The notes beneath the pieces were generated by a model. It was given only the letters and a program-made list of their open reading frames with translations, ran no database searches and was not told the origin of the DNA. This document shows, piece by piece, positions 19,670 through 31,128 of a stretch of 64,000 nt of DNA (within the stretch, counting starts at the first letter, position 1; each line of letters starts with the position of its first letter). The DNA lies in assembly GCF_001584325.1 (NCBI RefSeq), contig NZ_LSAZ01000011.1, positions 1-64,000 on the forward strand, written 5' to 3'. The position numbers were made by a program, and so were the translations under genes. Origin of the DNA: Bacillus nakamurai. GTDB taxonomy: Bacteria > Bacillota > Bacilli > Bacillales > Bacillaceae.

Positions 19670-20092
19670 ATGATCATCATTCTTTACTTAAGCGTCGCAC
19701 TCATCGCAGTGGCATTTCTTATTCTTGTCATTTATCTGTCCAAAACATTAAAGTCCTTGCAGGTGACCTTAACCAACGTAGCGTCGACTCTGGACGGCCT
19801 TGAGGGGCAGATGAAAGGGATCACCGCGGAAACCGCAGAGCTGTTACATAAGACAAATCGCCTCGCGGAGGACATTCAGGAAAAATCAGAAAAATTAAAT
19901 ACGGTAGTCCATGCTGTACAGGGAGTGGGAACTTCCGTCCAGCAGTTCAATACATCCATAAAGCAGGCAGCCGGTTCCGTTTCGGCTTCGGTAAGAGAGA
20001 ATCAGGATAAGATTAATCAGGTTGTCACTTGGAGCCAAGCCGCCATGGAGATTTGGGATAAGTGGAAGCAAAAGAAAAAAACATCGCTTTAA
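19670..20092 (+). CDS. ytxG: General stress protein YtxG, membrane-anchored
   Basis: 140 residues, DUF948 family: an N-terminal membrane helix (residues about 2-24, [20 protein letters not shown]) followed by a long amphipathic coiled coil. First gene of the SigB/SigH-controlled stress operon; strong ribosome site AAGGAGG. Molecular role unknown; probably a membrane-tethered scaffold by its architecture (inference). Confidence 0.88.
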   Translation: MIIILYLSVALIAVAFLILVIYLSKTLKSLQVTLTNVASTLDGLEGQMKGITAETAELLHKTNRLAEDIQEKSEKLNTVVHAVQGVGTSVQQFNTSIKQAAGSVSASVRENQDKINQVVTWSQAAMEIWDKWKQKKKTSL

Positions 20093-20124
20093 CCATAAGA
20101 AAAATCCGCTAAGGAGGAATCACA

Positions 20125-20538
20125 ATGAGCAAAGATGGAATCAATAGTAAGGATTTTTTAATCGGGACTCTGATCGGGGGAATTATCGGCGCGACAACAG
20201 CTTTGTTTTTAGCGCCTAAATCAGGTAAGGAGCTGCGCGGCGATCTCGGCAGCCAGGCCTCAGCGTTAAAAGATAAAACGGACAGAATGACGGCCGATGC
20301 GAAAGAAAAAGGCTCTCAATACGTCAGTATCGCAAAAGATAAGACATCTAATATCACGCAGCTTGTAGCAGACCAGTCCGGCCAGATTATGAATAAAGTG
20401 AAGGACTTAAAAGACCGTTCAAAGAGCACACTAAATGAGAAAGCCGCAGAGACGAGAAGTGAAATGCAGAGTACGGCAGACGGTATTAAAGATGAAGCAA
20501 AAGACGCTCAGGAAAAAGCCGGCCAAATCAATCGCTGA
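20125..20538 (+). CDS. ytxH: General stress protein YtxH
   Basis: 137 residues. YtxH domain: glycine-rich membrane segment IGGIIGATTALFLAPKSGKELR near residues 16-38, then a long Lys/Asp/Ala-rich helical tail with LEA-like character (DKTDRMTADAKEK, DEAKDAQEKAG). The composition suggests a membrane-bound stress/desiccation protector, which is inference. Second gene of the SigB operon, AAGGAGG 7 nt before the ATG. Confidence 0.88.
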   Translation: MSKDGINSKDFLIGTLIGGIIGATTALFLAPKSGKELRGDLGSQASALKDKTDRMTADAKEKGSQYVSIAKDKTSNITQLVADQSGQIMNKVKDLKDRSKSTLNEKAAETRSEMQSTADGIKDEAKDAQEKAGQINR

Positions 20539-20562
20539 TCTTCAATAAGGAGTGTTGCTAAC

Positions 20563-20889
20563 ATGACAAAACAGCTGATATCTTCAGAAGAAGAATTCAA
20601 AAACGCCGCTGAAAAAGAAAACACCCTTGTGTTTTTTAAACACAGCGTAACATGCCCGATTAGCCAGGCCGCGTTTCACGAATTTGACGCCTTCGCGTCG
20701 GAGCATACAGAGGTGCCTTCCTGCTACCTTCAGGTACAGGAGAGCCGGAAGCTTTCTGACTACATCGCTGAAACATACGGCGTGAAACACGAAAGCCCGC
20801 AAGTATTCGTCATACAAAACGGCGAAGTGAAATGGCATGCCTCCCATTCACAAATCACAAAAAACGCAATTGAACAGCATCTTTCTTAA
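20563..20889 (+). CDS. brxC: Bacilliredoxin BrxC (YtxJ), monothiol
   Basis: Thioredoxin-fold protein of 108 residues (DUF2847) with a single active-site cysteine, C31, in HSVTCPISQAAF. Bacilliredoxins remove bacillithiol from S-bacillithiolated proteins after oxidative or hypochlorite stress. Its place as last gene of a SigB stress operon fits. Cytoplasmic. AAGGAGTGTT ribosome site; a strong terminator follows. Confidence 0.87.
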   Translation: MTKQLISSEEEFKNAAEKENTLVFFKHSVTCPISQAAFHEFDAFASEHTEVPSCYLQVQESRKLSDYIAETYGVKHESPQVFVIQNGEVKWHASHSQITKNAIEQHLS

Positions 20890-20894
20890 TTTGT

Positions 20895-20926
20895 AAGCCG
20901 CCAGATAAAACTGGCGGTTTTTTTTG
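20895..20926 (+). terminator. Terminator of the ytxGHJ operon
   Basis: AAGCCGCCAG-ataaaa-CTGGCGGTTTTTTTT perfect stem. Confidence 0.9.
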
Positions 20927-21123
20927 AAAAAACTATTGAACATTTCAGCCATATCATGTAGGATAGCAATATACATTACTTCAACGCACAAAAGCTTAAA
21001 AGCGTTTTTGTAGTAAAGTAAATATGAAAAAATTTATTATTTCATATTCCTATTTTCGCATAACTGTAGTAAGATGCATGATAACCATTAAAATAAAACA
21101 ATTGCACAGAAGGGATGAAAAAG

Positions 21124-22200
21124 ATGAGCAACACAGAGTTAGAGACCCTAAGACAGCAGGCAGACTCACTAAATTTACAAATTCTGAAATTAATCAATGA
21201 ACGCGGAGCCGTTGTAAAAGAAATCGGTAAAGCGAAAGAAGCGCAGGGTGTCAACCGATTTGATCCTGTCAGAGAGCGCACAATGCTCAATAACATTATC
21301 GAAAATAACGACGGCCCATTTGAAAACTCAACAATTCAGCACATTTTCAAAGAAATTTTCAAAGCCGGACTGGAGCTTCAAGAAGAGGATCACAGCAAAG
21401 CGTTGCTCGTCTCCCGTAAGAAAAAAGCAGAAGATACAATTGTGGACATTAAAGGCGAAAAAGTCGGTGACGGCGATCAAAGATTTATCGTCGGACCTTG
21501 TGCCGTAGAAAGCTACGAGCAGGTGGCGGAAGTAGCTGCGGCCGCGAAAAAACAAGGCATTAAAATTTTACGCGGAGGCGCATTCAAACCGCGTACCAGC
21601 CCTTACGATTTCCAAGGCCTCGGCGTTGAAGGTCTTCAAATTCTGAAACGCGTCGCTGACGAATATGATCTCGCTGTTATCAGTGAAATTGTTACGCCGG
21701 CTCATATAGAACAAGCGATAGACTACATTGACGTCATTCAGATCGGTGCAAGGAACATGCAAAACTTTGAATTGCTGAAAGCTGCTGGTTCCGTCAAAAA
21801 GCCGGTTCTGTTAAAACGGGGGCTTGCTGCAACGATTCAAGAATTCATCAATGCGGCTGAATACATCATGTCACAAGGAAACGACCAGATTATCCTTTGT
21901 GAACGCGGAATCAGAACGTACGAAACAGCAACGAGAAACACATTAGACATTTCTGCAGTGCCGATTTTGAAACAGGAAACTCACTTGCCGGTCTTCGTTG
22001 ACGTTACACATTCAACAGGCCGCCGCGATCTCTTGCTTCCGACGGCGAAAGCTGCGCTTGCAATCGGTGCTGACGGCGTTATGGCGGAGGTTCACCCGGA
22101 TCCTTCCGTTGCGCTTTCCGACTCTGCGCAGCAAATGGATATTCCTGAATTCGAAAAATGGCTGAATGAATTAAAGCCGATGGTGAAGGTAAAAGCTTAA
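21124..22200 (+). CDS. aroA: Chorismate mutase / DAHP synthase bifunctional enzyme
   Basis: First step of the shikimate pathway (PEP + erythrose-4-phosphate to DAHP) fused to an AroQ-type chorismate mutase that also acts as the feedback-sensing domain. Residues 1 to about 85 are the mutase ([20 protein letters not shown]); the DAHP synthase barrel runs from about 105 to 358 with GPCAVES (about 124), [28 protein letters not shown] and [11 protein letters not shown]. The frame opens at 21115, but only the ATG at 21124 has proper spacing from AGAAGGG and agrees with the 358-residue B. subtilis enzyme. Alternative name aroG. Confidence 0.95.
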   Translation: MSNTELETLRQQADSLNLQILKLINERGAVVKEIGKAKEAQGVNRFDPVRERTMLNNIIENNDGPFENSTIQHIFKEIFKAGLELQEEDHSKALLVSRKKKAEDTIVDIKGEKVGDGDQRFIVGPCAVESYEQVAEVAAAAKKQGIKILRGGAFKPRTSPYDFQGLGVEGLQILKRVADEYDLAVISEIVTPAHIEQAIDYIDVIQIGARNMQNFELLKAAGSVKKPVLLKRGLAATIQEFINAAEYIMSQGNDQIILCERGIRTYETATRNTLDISAVPILKQETHLPVFVDVTHSTGRRDLLLPTAKAALAIGADGVMAEVHPDPSVALSDSAQQMDIPEFEKWLNELKPMVKVKA

Positions 22201-22220
22201 TACAGTGTTTTAGTTCTATA

Positions 22221-22247
22221 ATGGCCGCCTTGTGCGGCCTTTTTTAT
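22221..22247 (+). terminator. Terminator after aroA
   Basis: GGCCGC-cttgt-GCGGCC followed by TTTTTT. Confidence 0.85.
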
Positions 22248-22270
22248 TTCTGCATTTTATTTAGTTATAA

Positions 22271-22314
22271 AATGAAAGTGAACGTTTTCATTGCTGGCAA
22301 AAACGTGTATAATT
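22271..22314 (+). promoter_or_regulatory. Candidate ccpA upstream promoter with cre-like dyad
   Basis: AATGAAA (22271-22277) and TTTCATT (22286-22292) flank GTGAACGT, resembling a cre site stretched by 4 nt. The right arm overlaps a weak -35 (TTTCAT, 22286) placed 17 nt from TATAAT (22309-22314). Nothing else is evident in the 280-nt gap apart from the proximal ccpA start region. Confidence 0.4.
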
Positions 22315-22480
22315 TCATGAGAAGTATTTAAATTTGATGAATAATGAAAAATAATGTACACTACTGACTTACGCTTACAATCATAAACGACAGAATGCGA
22401 AATCGTACGACATTTCTTTACATAAAGTGTTTATGCTATAGATAAGGATAAGTGTATCCAGTAAAAGGAGTGGTTTCAGT

Positions 22481-23485
22481 ATGAGCAACATTACGATATA
22501 CGATGTGGCCAGAGAAGCAAATGTCAGTATGGCAACTGTTTCCCGCGTCGTAAACGGCAACCCGAATGTAAAACCGACAACCAGAAAGAAAGTATTGGAA
22601 GCCATAGACCGTCTCGGCTACCGCCCGAATGCAGTGGCGAGAGGTTTGGCAAGCAAAAAAACGACCACGGTCGGCGTCATCATCCCGGATATCTCAAGTA
22701 TTTTCTACTCGGAACTTGCGCGCGGGATTGAAGACATTGCAACGATGTACAAATACAACATTATTTTAAGCAACTCAGACCAAAACCTTGAAAAAGAGCT
22801 GCATCTGTTAAATACGATGCTCGGCAAGCAAGTGGACGGCATCGTGTTTATGGGCGGCAATATTACGGACGAGCATGTAGAGGAATTTAAGCGTTCTCCT
22901 GTGCCGATCGTACTTGCGGCATCAGTGGAAGAGCAGGGCCAAACGCCTTCTGTTGCCATTGATTATGAGCAGGCGATTTATGATGCGGTAAAGCTTTTCA
23001 TTGAAAAAGGGCATCGTGACATCGCGTTTGTTTCCGGTCCGATGGCAGAGCCGATTAACCGCTCGAAAAAACTTCAAGGCTATAAACGGGCGCTTGAAGA
23101 AGCGGGTATTCCGTTTAACGAGCAATTCACAGCTGAAGGCGATTACACCTATGATTCCGGTATGGAAGCACTTCAAAGCTTAATGAGCCTTGATAAAAAA
23201 CCGACGGCGATTGTTTCTGCGACGGACGAGATGGCGCTTGGCATTATTCATGCGGCTCAGGATCAAGGACTGTCAATTCCTGACGATCTTGATATTATCG
23301 GTTTTGATAATACGAGATTAAGCCTGATGGTCCGTCCTCAGCTTTCAACAGTCGTGCAGCCTACGTATGATATCGGTGCCGTGGCCATGCGACTTTTGAC
23401 AAAACTGATGAACAAAGAGCCTGTTGAGGAGCATATTGTCGAATTGCCTCACCGCATTGAATTAAGACAATCAACCAAGTCATAA
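22481..23485 (+). CDS. ccpA: Catabolite control protein A (LacI family)
   Basis: Global carbon regulator that, with HPr-Ser-P as corepressor, binds cre sites to repress (acsA, acu) or activate (ackA) genes, several of which lie in this window. The 334-residue protein has the N-terminal helix-turn-helix [20 protein letters not shown], hinge helix [14 protein letters not shown] and a periplasmic-binding-protein-like core, including YERGIED-equivalent [21 protein letters not shown] ribosome site. Full length. Confidence 0.96.
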   Translation: MSNITIYDVAREANVSMATVSRVVNGNPNVKPTTRKKVLEAIDRLGYRPNAVARGLASKKTTTVGVIIPDISSIFYSELARGIEDIATMYKYNIILSNSDQNLEKELHLLNTMLGKQVDGIVFMGGNITDEHVEEFKRSPVPIVLAASVEEQGQTPSVAIDYEQAIYDAVKLFIEKGHRDIAFVSGPMAEPINRSKKLQGYKRALEEAGIPFNEQFTAEGDYTYDSGMEALQSLMSLDKKPTAIVSATDEMALGIIHAAQDQGLSIPDDLDIIGFDNTRLSLMVRPQLSTVVQPTYDIGAVAMRLLTKLMNKEPVEEHIVELPHRIELRQSTKS

Positions 23486-23494
23486 GAAAAACGG

Positions 23495-23537
23495 AAAAAG
23501 CAAGCTTCACTCTAAGGGGTGAATCCTTGCTTTTTTA
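23495..23537 (+). terminator. Terminator after ccpA
   Basis: AAAAGCAAGcttcac / gtgaatCCTTGCTTTTTT long stem; the motP ribosome site follows directly. Confidence 0.8.
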
Positions 23538-23555
23538 CTTGAGTGAGGAGAAGAT

Positions 23556-24371
23556 ATGAAACGTTTTGATTACCTGACACCCGTTGGATTTGTTTTAGGA
23601 AGCGTCATTGTCGCAATCGGTATACTTTCAGGCTCGGGAATCACGGGCATCCGTTCTTTCCTGGATCTGACTTCTTTTTTAATCGTAACAGGCGGGCTTT
23701 GTGCGGCTGTCTTTATCAGTTTTCCCGCGCGGGATTTAAAGAAAACGCCTTCGGTATTAAAACAGGTGTTTTCCCGCCAGGATGACAATGTAAAAGAACT
23801 TGTCAAAGTCTTCGTCAGCCTTTCCGAGCAAGCGCGCAGACAGGGGTTATTATCTCTTGAGGAACAGGCGCGTGACATACAGGACCCTTTCTTAAAAAAG
23901 GGACTTTTACTGGCGATAGACGGCTGGGATGAGGAAACGATCCGCCTTGTGATGGATTCTGAAATCGCTGCAATGGAAGAAAGGCATCGAAAAGGAAGGC
24001 GTGTCTTCGAAAAAGCCGGGGATTTTGCGCCTGCATGGGGAATGATCGGAACACTCGTCGGGCTTGTGCTGATGCTTAGAAACTTAAATGATCCGGGTTC
24101 GCTCGGACCGAATATGGCGGTTGCGCTATTGACGACGCTGTACGGTGCGCTGCTTGCCAATATGGTTTTTATTCCGATTGCCGCAAAGCTTGAAGAAAAG
24201 ACGGAAAGCGAGATTTTCATCAAACAGGTGATGATTGAGGGGATTATCGGCATACAATCCGGAAAAAATCCCCGCAACCTCGAAAGCCAGCTCGTCGTTT
24301 TCAGCTCCAGGGAAGATTGGCGTAAAGGGCAGCCTGTGAACAAGAAAAAGGGCGCTGTTCATGAAGCTTAG
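23556..24371 (+). CDS. motP: Sodium-type flagellar stator protein MotP
   Basis: MotA/PomA-type stator subunit, 271 residues, with four membrane helices (near 8-28, 33-52, about 152-172 and 185-205) and a large cytoplasmic loop that contacts FliG. Conserved features include the third-helix region FEKAGDFAPAWGMIGTLVGLVLML and GPNMAVALLTTLYGALLANM. Pairs with MotS to form a sodium-driven stator besides the proton-driven MotAB. In the neighbourhood downstream of ccpA, as in B. subtilis. Stop overlaps the motS start. Confidence 0.92.
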   Translation: MKRFDYLTPVGFVLGSVIVAIGILSGSGITGIRSFLDLTSFLIVTGGLCAAVFISFPARDLKKTPSVLKQVFSRQDDNVKELVKVFVSLSEQARRQGLLSLEEQARDIQDPFLKKGLLLAIDGWDEETIRLVMDSEIAAMEERHRKGRRVFEKAGDFAPAWGMIGTLVGLVLMLRNLNDPGSLGPNMAVALLTTLYGALLANMVFIPIAAKLEEKTESEIFIKQVMIEGIIGIQSGKNPRNLESQLVVFSSREDWRKGQPVNKKKGAVHEA

Positions 24372-25050
24372 AAAAGAGCGGTTTGAACGAAGAAGCAAAA
24401 CGGAAAAAAGCAGTGCACCAAAATGGATGGTGACGTTTGCTGACTTGATTACGCTTATTCTCGTGTTCTTTATACTGCTTTTTTCCATGTCGCAAATTGA
24501 CTTAAAAAAATTCAATTCAGCCGTTAAGTCCATTCACAGCAGCGGAAGCAGACAGGATGCTGAATCGGCATCATCAGACGCCGCAAACGGCAAAAACGAA
24601 CAAGATAAGCTGTTACAAAACGTAAATACATACATAAAAACGCATCATTTGCGTTCGAAAATGACGGCCAAACGTGATGAGCGCGGGGTGATTCTCGTGT
24701 TACAGGAAGCCGTCCTGTTTCAATCAGGCGAAGCAGAGGTGCTGAAAAACGCGGAACCGCTTTTGCACCAGATTGCAGTGCTGCTGAAAACGATTCCGAA
24801 TGCGATACAGGTAGAAGGCCATACGGACAGCCTTCGCATTTCCACCTATAAGTATCCGTCAAACTGGGAACTGTCATCTGCACGAGCCGCGAGCGTCATC
24901 CGGTACTTCACCGTAAAAGAGGACTTTCCCGCAAAACGGTTTATTTCCGTTGGATATGCTGATACAAAGCCGGTGAAAGATAACAACACAGCCGGGCATA
25001 TGAAGGAAAACCGCCGCGTGGAAATTGTCATTAAAAAAACGACCTTATGA
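24361..25050 (+). CDS. motS: Sodium-type flagellar stator protein MotS
   Basis: MotB/OmpA-family stator subunit of 229 residues: short cytoplasmic N-terminus, one membrane helix (about 25-45) with the ion-binding aspartate in MVTFADLITLILVFF, and an OmpA-like peptidoglycan-binding domain (VEGHTDSLRISTYKYPSNWELS, SARAASVIRYF). Starts inside the end of motP (11-nt overlap), indicating translational coupling. The stop codon is inside the terminator loop. Confidence 0.92.
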   Translation: MKLRKERFERRSKTEKSSAPKWMVTFADLITLILVFFILLFSMSQIDLKKFNSAVKSIHSSGSRQDAESASSDAANGKNEQDKLLQNVNTYIKTHHLRSKMTAKRDERGVILVLQEAVLFQSGEAEVLKNAEPLLHQIAVLLKTIPNAIQVEGHTDSLRISTYKYPSNWELSSARAASVIRYFTVKEDFPAKRFISVGYADTKPVKDNNTAGHMKENRRVEIVIKKTTL

Positions 25051-25065
25051 AGAGGTCGTTTTTTA
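25034..25065. terminator. Bidirectional terminator motS/acuC
   Basis: AAAAACGACCT-tatga-AGAGGTCGTTTTTT; symmetrical A/T flanks serve both convergent genes. Confidence 0.85.
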
Positions 25066-26229
25066 ATTTGTTTTATGCCGCCGCTCAGACCGAATGGCAA
25101 AGAGCGCCTTTTCTACGGTTCGTGCGTTTTTCTCGGTGATTTCTTCTTTGCGGGGGATCGGCGGGTATAAATGATCCGGATCATTCCAAAAAGCGGGCAG
25201 AGTGACAGGAGAATGTTTCTGCCATTTATTGATCCACTCCTGCGGTATGCAGTCCCCCGGGTCAATTTCTTTCATTTCAAGCCATATACGGCTCCACGCC
25301 CTCGGAACGACTCTCCACATATCGTAACCCCCTCCGCCGACTGCTATCCATCTTCCGCTGCAGTATTGGTGGGCTAACGAATGGGCAAGCCGGGGGATTT
25401 CACGATAAATGGAGATGGTATTGGACAGGTGCGTCAGCGGATCATAGTAGTGGGCATCCGCTCCGTTTTGGGTGAGGATCACATCCGGCTTAAAGAAGGC
25501 CGCAATTTCGGAGGCGGCTGTTTGATAAGCGTGAAGAAAAGAATCATCCTCAGTAAAGGCGTCCAGCGGAATGTTAAAGGAATAGCCGTATCCTTGGCCG
25601 CTTCCCTTTTCCTGCACCTGCCCAGTTCCGGGAAATAAATAACGTCCGGTTTCATGAAAAGAAACGGTGCAGACATCGGAGCTGTCGTAAAACGTAAATT
25701 GAACGCCGTCACCATGATGGGCGTCGGTATCGATATAAAGAACCTTTGCTCCGTAGTTTTTTTGAATGTATTGAATAGCCACAGCGCTGTCATTATAGAT
25801 GCAAAAGCCTGACGCTTTGCCGCGGAAGCCGTGATGAAGGCCGCCTCCTAAATTGCAGGCATGCCTTGCTTGTCCTGTCATGACATAATCTGCTGCGGTT
25901 AAGGTTCCGCCGACAAGAAGCGATGCCGCTTCATGCATACCGGCAAAAACGGGTGTATCCTCTGTGCCGAGCCCGTAGCTTACTCCTTCCGCAACCGGGA
26001 GGCGTCCCGCCCCGGCCAGTTCAACAGCCTGTATGTAATCTTCCGTATGAACGAGAGAAAGCTCTTCTTTTGATGCCATACGGGGAGGAACAATATCTCC
26101 GTTTTCAAACGCATGCAGCGATTGAAGCAGGTCATATGTCAAAAGCACTCGCTGCTGATTAAACGGGTGCTCCTGATGAAACTGATACGTTTGATAAGAG
26201 GGCGAGTAAATAAAGACACTGTCTCTCAT
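25063..26229 (-). CDS. acuC: Acetoin utilization protein AcuC, AcsA deacetylase
   Basis: Class I histone-deacetylase-fold zinc enzyme that removes the acetyl group from acetyl-CoA synthetase AcsA, reactivating it. The 388-residue protein shows the HDAC signature: [28 protein letters not shown] with zinc-binding D/H, and GGGGYD. I start at ATG 26229, which overlaps the acuB stop (ATGA) and has GAGGGATC upstream; the longer frame from 26256 runs into acuB. Last gene of acuABC. Confidence 0.93.
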   Translation of the reverse strand: MRDSVFIYSPSYQTYQFHQEHPFNQQRVLLTYDLLQSLHAFENGDIVPPRMASKEELSLVHTEDYIQAVELAGAGRLPVAEGVSYGLGTEDTPVFAGMHEAASLLVGGTLTAADYVMTGQARHACNLGGGLHHGFRGKASGFCIYNDSAVAIQYIQKNYGAKVLYIDTDAHHGDGVQFTFYDSSDVCTVSFHETGRYLFPGTGQVQEKGSGQGYGYSFNIPLDAFTEDDSFLHAYQTAASEIAAFFKPDVILTQNGADAHYYDPLTHLSNTISIYREIPRLAHSLAHQYCSGRWIAVGGGGYDMWRVVPRAWSRIWLEMKEIDPGDCIPQEWINKWQKHSPVTLPAFWNDPDHLYPPIPRKEEITEKNARTVEKALFAIRSERRHKTN

Positions 26230-26870
26230 GGCTGATCCCTCAAGTGTTTCGGCCACAAGACGTGATATCCCGCTTCATGAACGGCACGGACAAAAGGAAG
26301 CGGGTTCATTGTCTTAATGCGAAAGACGAGTATATTTGATGCTGCAGCATCATCAGGATAGACGAGTACGCTCAGGATATGCAGCTGAAGATCACGGCAC
26401 ATACAGCTGATGTCAGCAAGGCTCTTTGTGATGTCCGTCACCTTGATTTCAACTTGGGACCCCGGCTGTTCCGCACCTGTCAGCCGGACAAACGTGCGCA
26501 GTACATCTGTTTTGGTCAAAATGCCCGAAAGCTTACGGTTCATAACGATTGGCAGACAGCCGATTCCGTGCTCATAAAATGATGCTGATATTTCTTCAAC
26601 GAAATCAAGCGGATGAGCGCATATGACATCCTGTTCCATAATGGTTTCTACCCTGTTTGTGAGGAAAGTGCTCCGATGCTTCTGTTCAAAGATGCCCGGG
26701 CTTGCCCGTTTGATATCCCTGTCGGTCACAATCCCGATTACATGCAGCTCCTCGTCTGTGACCGGGAGATGGCGGATATGATGTGTTTTCATTTTGTGAA
26801 TGGCCGTTTCAATGGAATCCGCTTTTGTGACGGTGATGACGTCCCGTTTCATGATTTGTTCTGCAATCAT
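26226..26870 (-). CDS. acuB: CBS/ACT domain regulator AcuB
   Basis: 214 residues: two CBS domains (about 1-60 and 75-135; [34 protein letters not shown]) followed by an ACT-like domain (about 140-210). Such proteins bind adenosyl ligands; AcuB belongs to the acetyl-CoA synthetase control operon, but its exact role is not established. Overlaps acuC by 4 nt and follows acuA by 26 nt. Confidence 0.9.
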   Translation of the reverse strand: MIAEQIMKRDVITVTKADSIETAIHKMKTHHIRHLPVTDEELHVIGIVTDRDIKRASPGIFEQKHRSTFLTNRVETIMEQDVICAHPLDFVEEISASFYEHGIGCLPIVMNRKLSGILTKTDVLRTFVRLTGAEQPGSQVEIKVTDITKSLADISCMCRDLQLHILSVLVYPDDAAASNILVFRIKTMNPLPFVRAVHEAGYHVLWPKHLRDQP

Positions 26871-26896
26871 CTTTTTATCCCCTTTGTCTATGTCAG

Positions 26897-27529
26897 TTAA
26901 TACATAAAACGCTGATAAAAACGAAGCCTGTCGAACTGTTCAATTGAATCCTGGCTGACGTGCTTTCCGATGCGGGCCATCAGACAATTCGCCGGGTGGG
27001 AGCTGATTTCCGGTTCATCCGTTGCAAACCAGACGAGACCCCCGGCATTCATCATCTTTTCCATCATTTTCCGGTAAGCCCATACATCTTTATTCATCCC
27101 TTTTAAGTCCCAGTGCCAGTAATATTCCGTCGTCATGATGATATATCGTTCCATCTGTTCATCCATCATGCTGACTGTCAGCAGGTTTTTTCCGACGGAA
27201 CAGCCCCTGAAGCCTGGGGCGACCTCGATCGCGCCAAGCTCAAGCAGGTCTTCCATATACCCTTCAGACCATCTTTCAAGCGGATCAGGGTATAAATATG
27301 TCACATAGCCGATGATGGTCTGCCCGTCTCTGGCGATGATAATCCGCCCTTCGGGAAGCCCGGCTATCTCAATTAACGCTTTGTGCTGCTCGTGAGGAAG
27401 GCGAAAGGCTGTCAGGCCTTCATGAAACTCATATTGTGCTAAGTCCTCTGGAGGAACGGGCCCTTCTATCAAAAGAGAGCCGGCTGCTGTCTGAATGGCT
27501 GAAGAATGGTATGTTTTATGATGTTTCAC
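26897..27529 (-). CDS. acuA: Protein acetyltransferase AcuA, acts on AcsA
   Basis: GNAT acetyltransferase (210 residues) that acetylates the catalytic lysine of acetyl-CoA synthetase and switches it off. The acetyl-CoA-binding loop is [11 protein letters not shown], preceded by the strand LGAIEVAPG. The start is a GTG at 27529 with GGCGGTG upstream, matching the B. subtilis length. Divergent from its target acsA; its own promoter contains a cre site. Confidence 0.92.
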   Translation of the reverse strand: MKHHKTYHSSAIQTAAGSLLIEGPVPPEDLAQYEFHEGLTAFRLPHEQHKALIEIAGLPEGRIIIARDGQTIIGYVTYLYPDPLERWSEGYMEDLLELGAIEVAPGFRGCSVGKNLLTVSMMDEQMERYIIMTTEYYWHWDLKGMNKDVWAYRKMMEKMMNAGGLVWFATDEPEISSHPANCLMARIGKHVSQDSIEQFDRLRFYQRFMY

Positions 27530-27574
27530 TGATTCACCGCCTGTCGGTTCTTTGATAAAAACATGTCTCCTTTA

Positions 27575-27602
27575 AGCATAACAAATTATAAAGCGTTTTC
27601 AA
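27575..27602 (-). promoter_or_regulatory. acuABC promoter overlapped by a cre site
   Basis: On the minus strand TTGAAA (27602-27597), 16-nt spacer, TATGCT (27580-27575). The cre sequence ATAAAGCGTTTTCA (plus strand 27588-27601, 12 of 14 consensus positions) covers the -35 and spacer, consistent with CcpA repression. Confidence 0.75.
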
Positions 27603-27628
27603 TAGTGGGGTAATTTATATTTTAAAAA

Positions 27629-27657
27629 TTGAGAAAACTGTGAACTTCTACTATAAT
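27629..27657 (+). promoter_or_regulatory. Sigma-A promoter of acsA
   Basis: TTGAGA (27629-27634), 17-nt spacer, TATAAT (27652-27657), 33 nt before the acsA start. Confidence 0.8.
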
Positions 27658-27689
27658 AAGGTCTATAGTTACGCAAAGGGGGATGTTGC

Positions 27690-29408
27690 ATGAATTTGAA
27701 AGCGTTGCCAGGTGAAAAGGGGAATTATCATTTAAAAAATTATGAAGAAACATACCGCCAATTCAATTGGAAAGAAGTCGAAGCGGACTTTTCCTGGCAT
27801 AAAACAGGGAAGCTGAATGCCGCTTACGAAGCGATTGACCGTCATGCCGAATCATTTCGCAAAAACAAAGTGGCGCTTTATTACCAGGATGCAAAGCGGG
27901 AAGAAAAATACACTTTTAAAGAAATGATGGAAGAATCCAACAGAGCCGGCAATGTACTGAAACGGTATGGAAACGTGGAAAAAGGAGACCGCGTTTTTAT
28001 TTTCATGCCGCGCTCGCCGGAGCTCTATTTTATCATGCTCGGCGCCATTAAAATCGGCGCGATTGCCGGTCCTTTATTTGAAGCGTTTATGGAGGGCGCC
28101 GTGAAAGACCGCCTGTTAAACAGCCAGGCAAAAGCCGTCGTGACGACGCCTGAGCTGGCGGAACGGATTCCGGCCGAAAGCCTGCCTGACTTGCAGCATA
28201 TATTCATCGTAGGCGGCACCGGGACCGCCGGCGATAAAGTCATCCATTATGATGAAGCGGCAAAAAAGGAAAGCACAAAGCTTGAAATTGAGTGGATGGA
28301 CAGAAGGGACGGCTATCTGCTTCACTATACGTCAGGATCTACCGGAACACCTAAGGGAGTGCTTCACGTTCATGAAGCCATGATCCAGCAATATCAGACA
28401 GGCAAATGGGTGCTTGACCTCAAAGAAGACGACATCTACTGGTGCACCGCGGATCCCGGCTGGGTGACCGGAACTGTGTACGGCATTTTTGCTCCGTGGC
28501 TGAACGGAGCGGCGAATGTGATCGTCGGCGGAAGATTCAGCCCGGAAAACTGGTACGGAACGATTGAAAAGCTTGGTGTCAACGTATGGTACAGCGCCCC
28601 GACGGCTTTTCGGATGCTCATGGGAGCTGGGGATGAAATGGCCGCCAAATACGACCTTACTTCCCTTCGTCATGTGCTGAGTGTCGGTGAGCCGCTGAAT
28701 CCAGAGGTCATTAAGTGGGGGCATAAAGTCTTCGGCAAGCGCATCCATGATACGTGGTGGATGACAGAAACAGGCGGACAGCTGATCTGCAATTATCCTT
28801 GTATGGAGATTAAACCTGGTTCAATGGGAAAACCGATCCCGGGTGTGGAAGCGGCAATTGTAGACAATCAAGGAAACGAGCTCCCGCCGTACCGCATGGG
28901 GAATCTCGCCATTAAAAAGGGCTGGCCGTCCATGATGGCTTCCATTTGGAATAATAAAGAAAAATATGATTCTTATTTCATGCCGGGCGGCTGGTACGTC
29001 TCCGGAGATTCAGCGTACATGGATGAAGACGGCTATTTTTGGTTCCAAGGCAGAGTCGATGATGTCATCATGACGTCGGGTGAGCGCGTCGGCCCGTTTG
29101 AAGTCGAAAGCAAACTTGTGGAACATCCGGCAATCGCTGAAGCGGGTGTTATCGGTAAGCCTGACCCTGTCCGCGGGGAAATCATTAAAGCCTTCATCGC
29201 ACTCAGAGAAGGGCACGAGCCATCCGATAAGCTGAAGGAGGACATCCGCCTTTTTGTGAAGCAGGGACTCGCTGCCCATGCCGCGCCGCGGGAAATTGAA
29301 TTTAAAGATAAGCTGCCGAAAACACGGAGCGGTAAAATCATGAGACGGGTGCTGAAGGCATGGGAGCTGAATTTACCCGCTGGCGACCTCTCCACAATGG
29401 AAGATTAA
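27690..29408 (+). CDS. acsA: Acetyl-CoA synthetase
   Basis: Activates acetate with ATP and CoA to acetyl-CoA. The 572-residue ANL-superfamily enzyme has YTSGSTGTPKGVLH (about 212-225), WWMTETGGQ, the hinge YVSGDSAYMDEDGYFWFQGR, and the C-terminal PKTRSGKIMRR whose lysine is K549, the residue acetylated by AcuA in B. subtilis. Divergent from acuABC, with CcpA sites between them. GGGGGATG ribosome site. No clear own terminator precedes the tyrS promoter. Confidence 0.95.
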   Translation: MNLKALPGEKGNYHLKNYEETYRQFNWKEVEADFSWHKTGKLNAAYEAIDRHAESFRKNKVALYYQDAKREEKYTFKEMMEESNRAGNVLKRYGNVEKGDRVFIFMPRSPELYFIMLGAIKIGAIAGPLFEAFMEGAVKDRLLNSQAKAVVTTPELAERIPAESLPDLQHIFIVGGTGTAGDKVIHYDEAAKKESTKLEIEWMDRRDGYLLHYTSGSTGTPKGVLHVHEAMIQQYQTGKWVLDLKEDDIYWCTADPGWVTGTVYGIFAPWLNGAANVIVGGRFSPENWYGTIEKLGVNVWYSAPTAFRMLMGAGDEMAAKYDLTSLRHVLSVGEPLNPEVIKWGHKVFGKRIHDTWWMTETGGQLICNYPCMEIKPGSMGKPIPGVEAAIVDNQGNELPPYRMGNLAIKKGWPSMMASIWNNKEKYDSYFMPGGWYVSGDSAYMDEDGYFWFQGRVDDVIMTSGERVGPFEVESKLVEHPAIAEAGVIGKPDPVRGEIIKAFIALREGHEPSDKLKEDIRLFVKQGLAAHAAPREIEFKDKLPKTRSGKIMRRVLKAWELNLPAGDLSTMED

Positions 29409-29414
29409 AGGCAG

Positions 29415-29443
29415 TTGACATCATATTTTATTTATGTTAAAAA
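29415..29443 (+). promoter_or_regulatory. tyrS promoter
   Basis: TTGACA (29415-29420), 17-nt spacer and TAAAAA (29438-29443), just before the T-box leader. Confidence 0.55.
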
Positions 29444-29449
29444 TGAGTA

Positions 29450-31009
<1,560 letters not shown>

Positions 31010-31013
31010 AATG

Positions 31014-31054
31014 AACAGCAGCCTTGCCGTTTTCCCGCGGCAGGCTGTTTTTTA
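31014..31054 (+). terminator. Terminator after tyrS
   Basis: CAGCCTTGCCG / CGGCAGGCTG stem followed by TTTTTT. Confidence 0.8.
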
Positions 31055-31128
31055 TGTTTTGTGAATATCGTTTCGGGAAATGAGTACATTACACGGTATA
31101 AACAAATACCGGGAAGGAGCGCTGCGCC

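Noticed and set aside
31062-31093. SigG-like promoter (TGAATA ... CATTACA) for the 41-residue gene
   Set aside because: The spacer is 19 nt and the -10 misses a conserved T; too weak.
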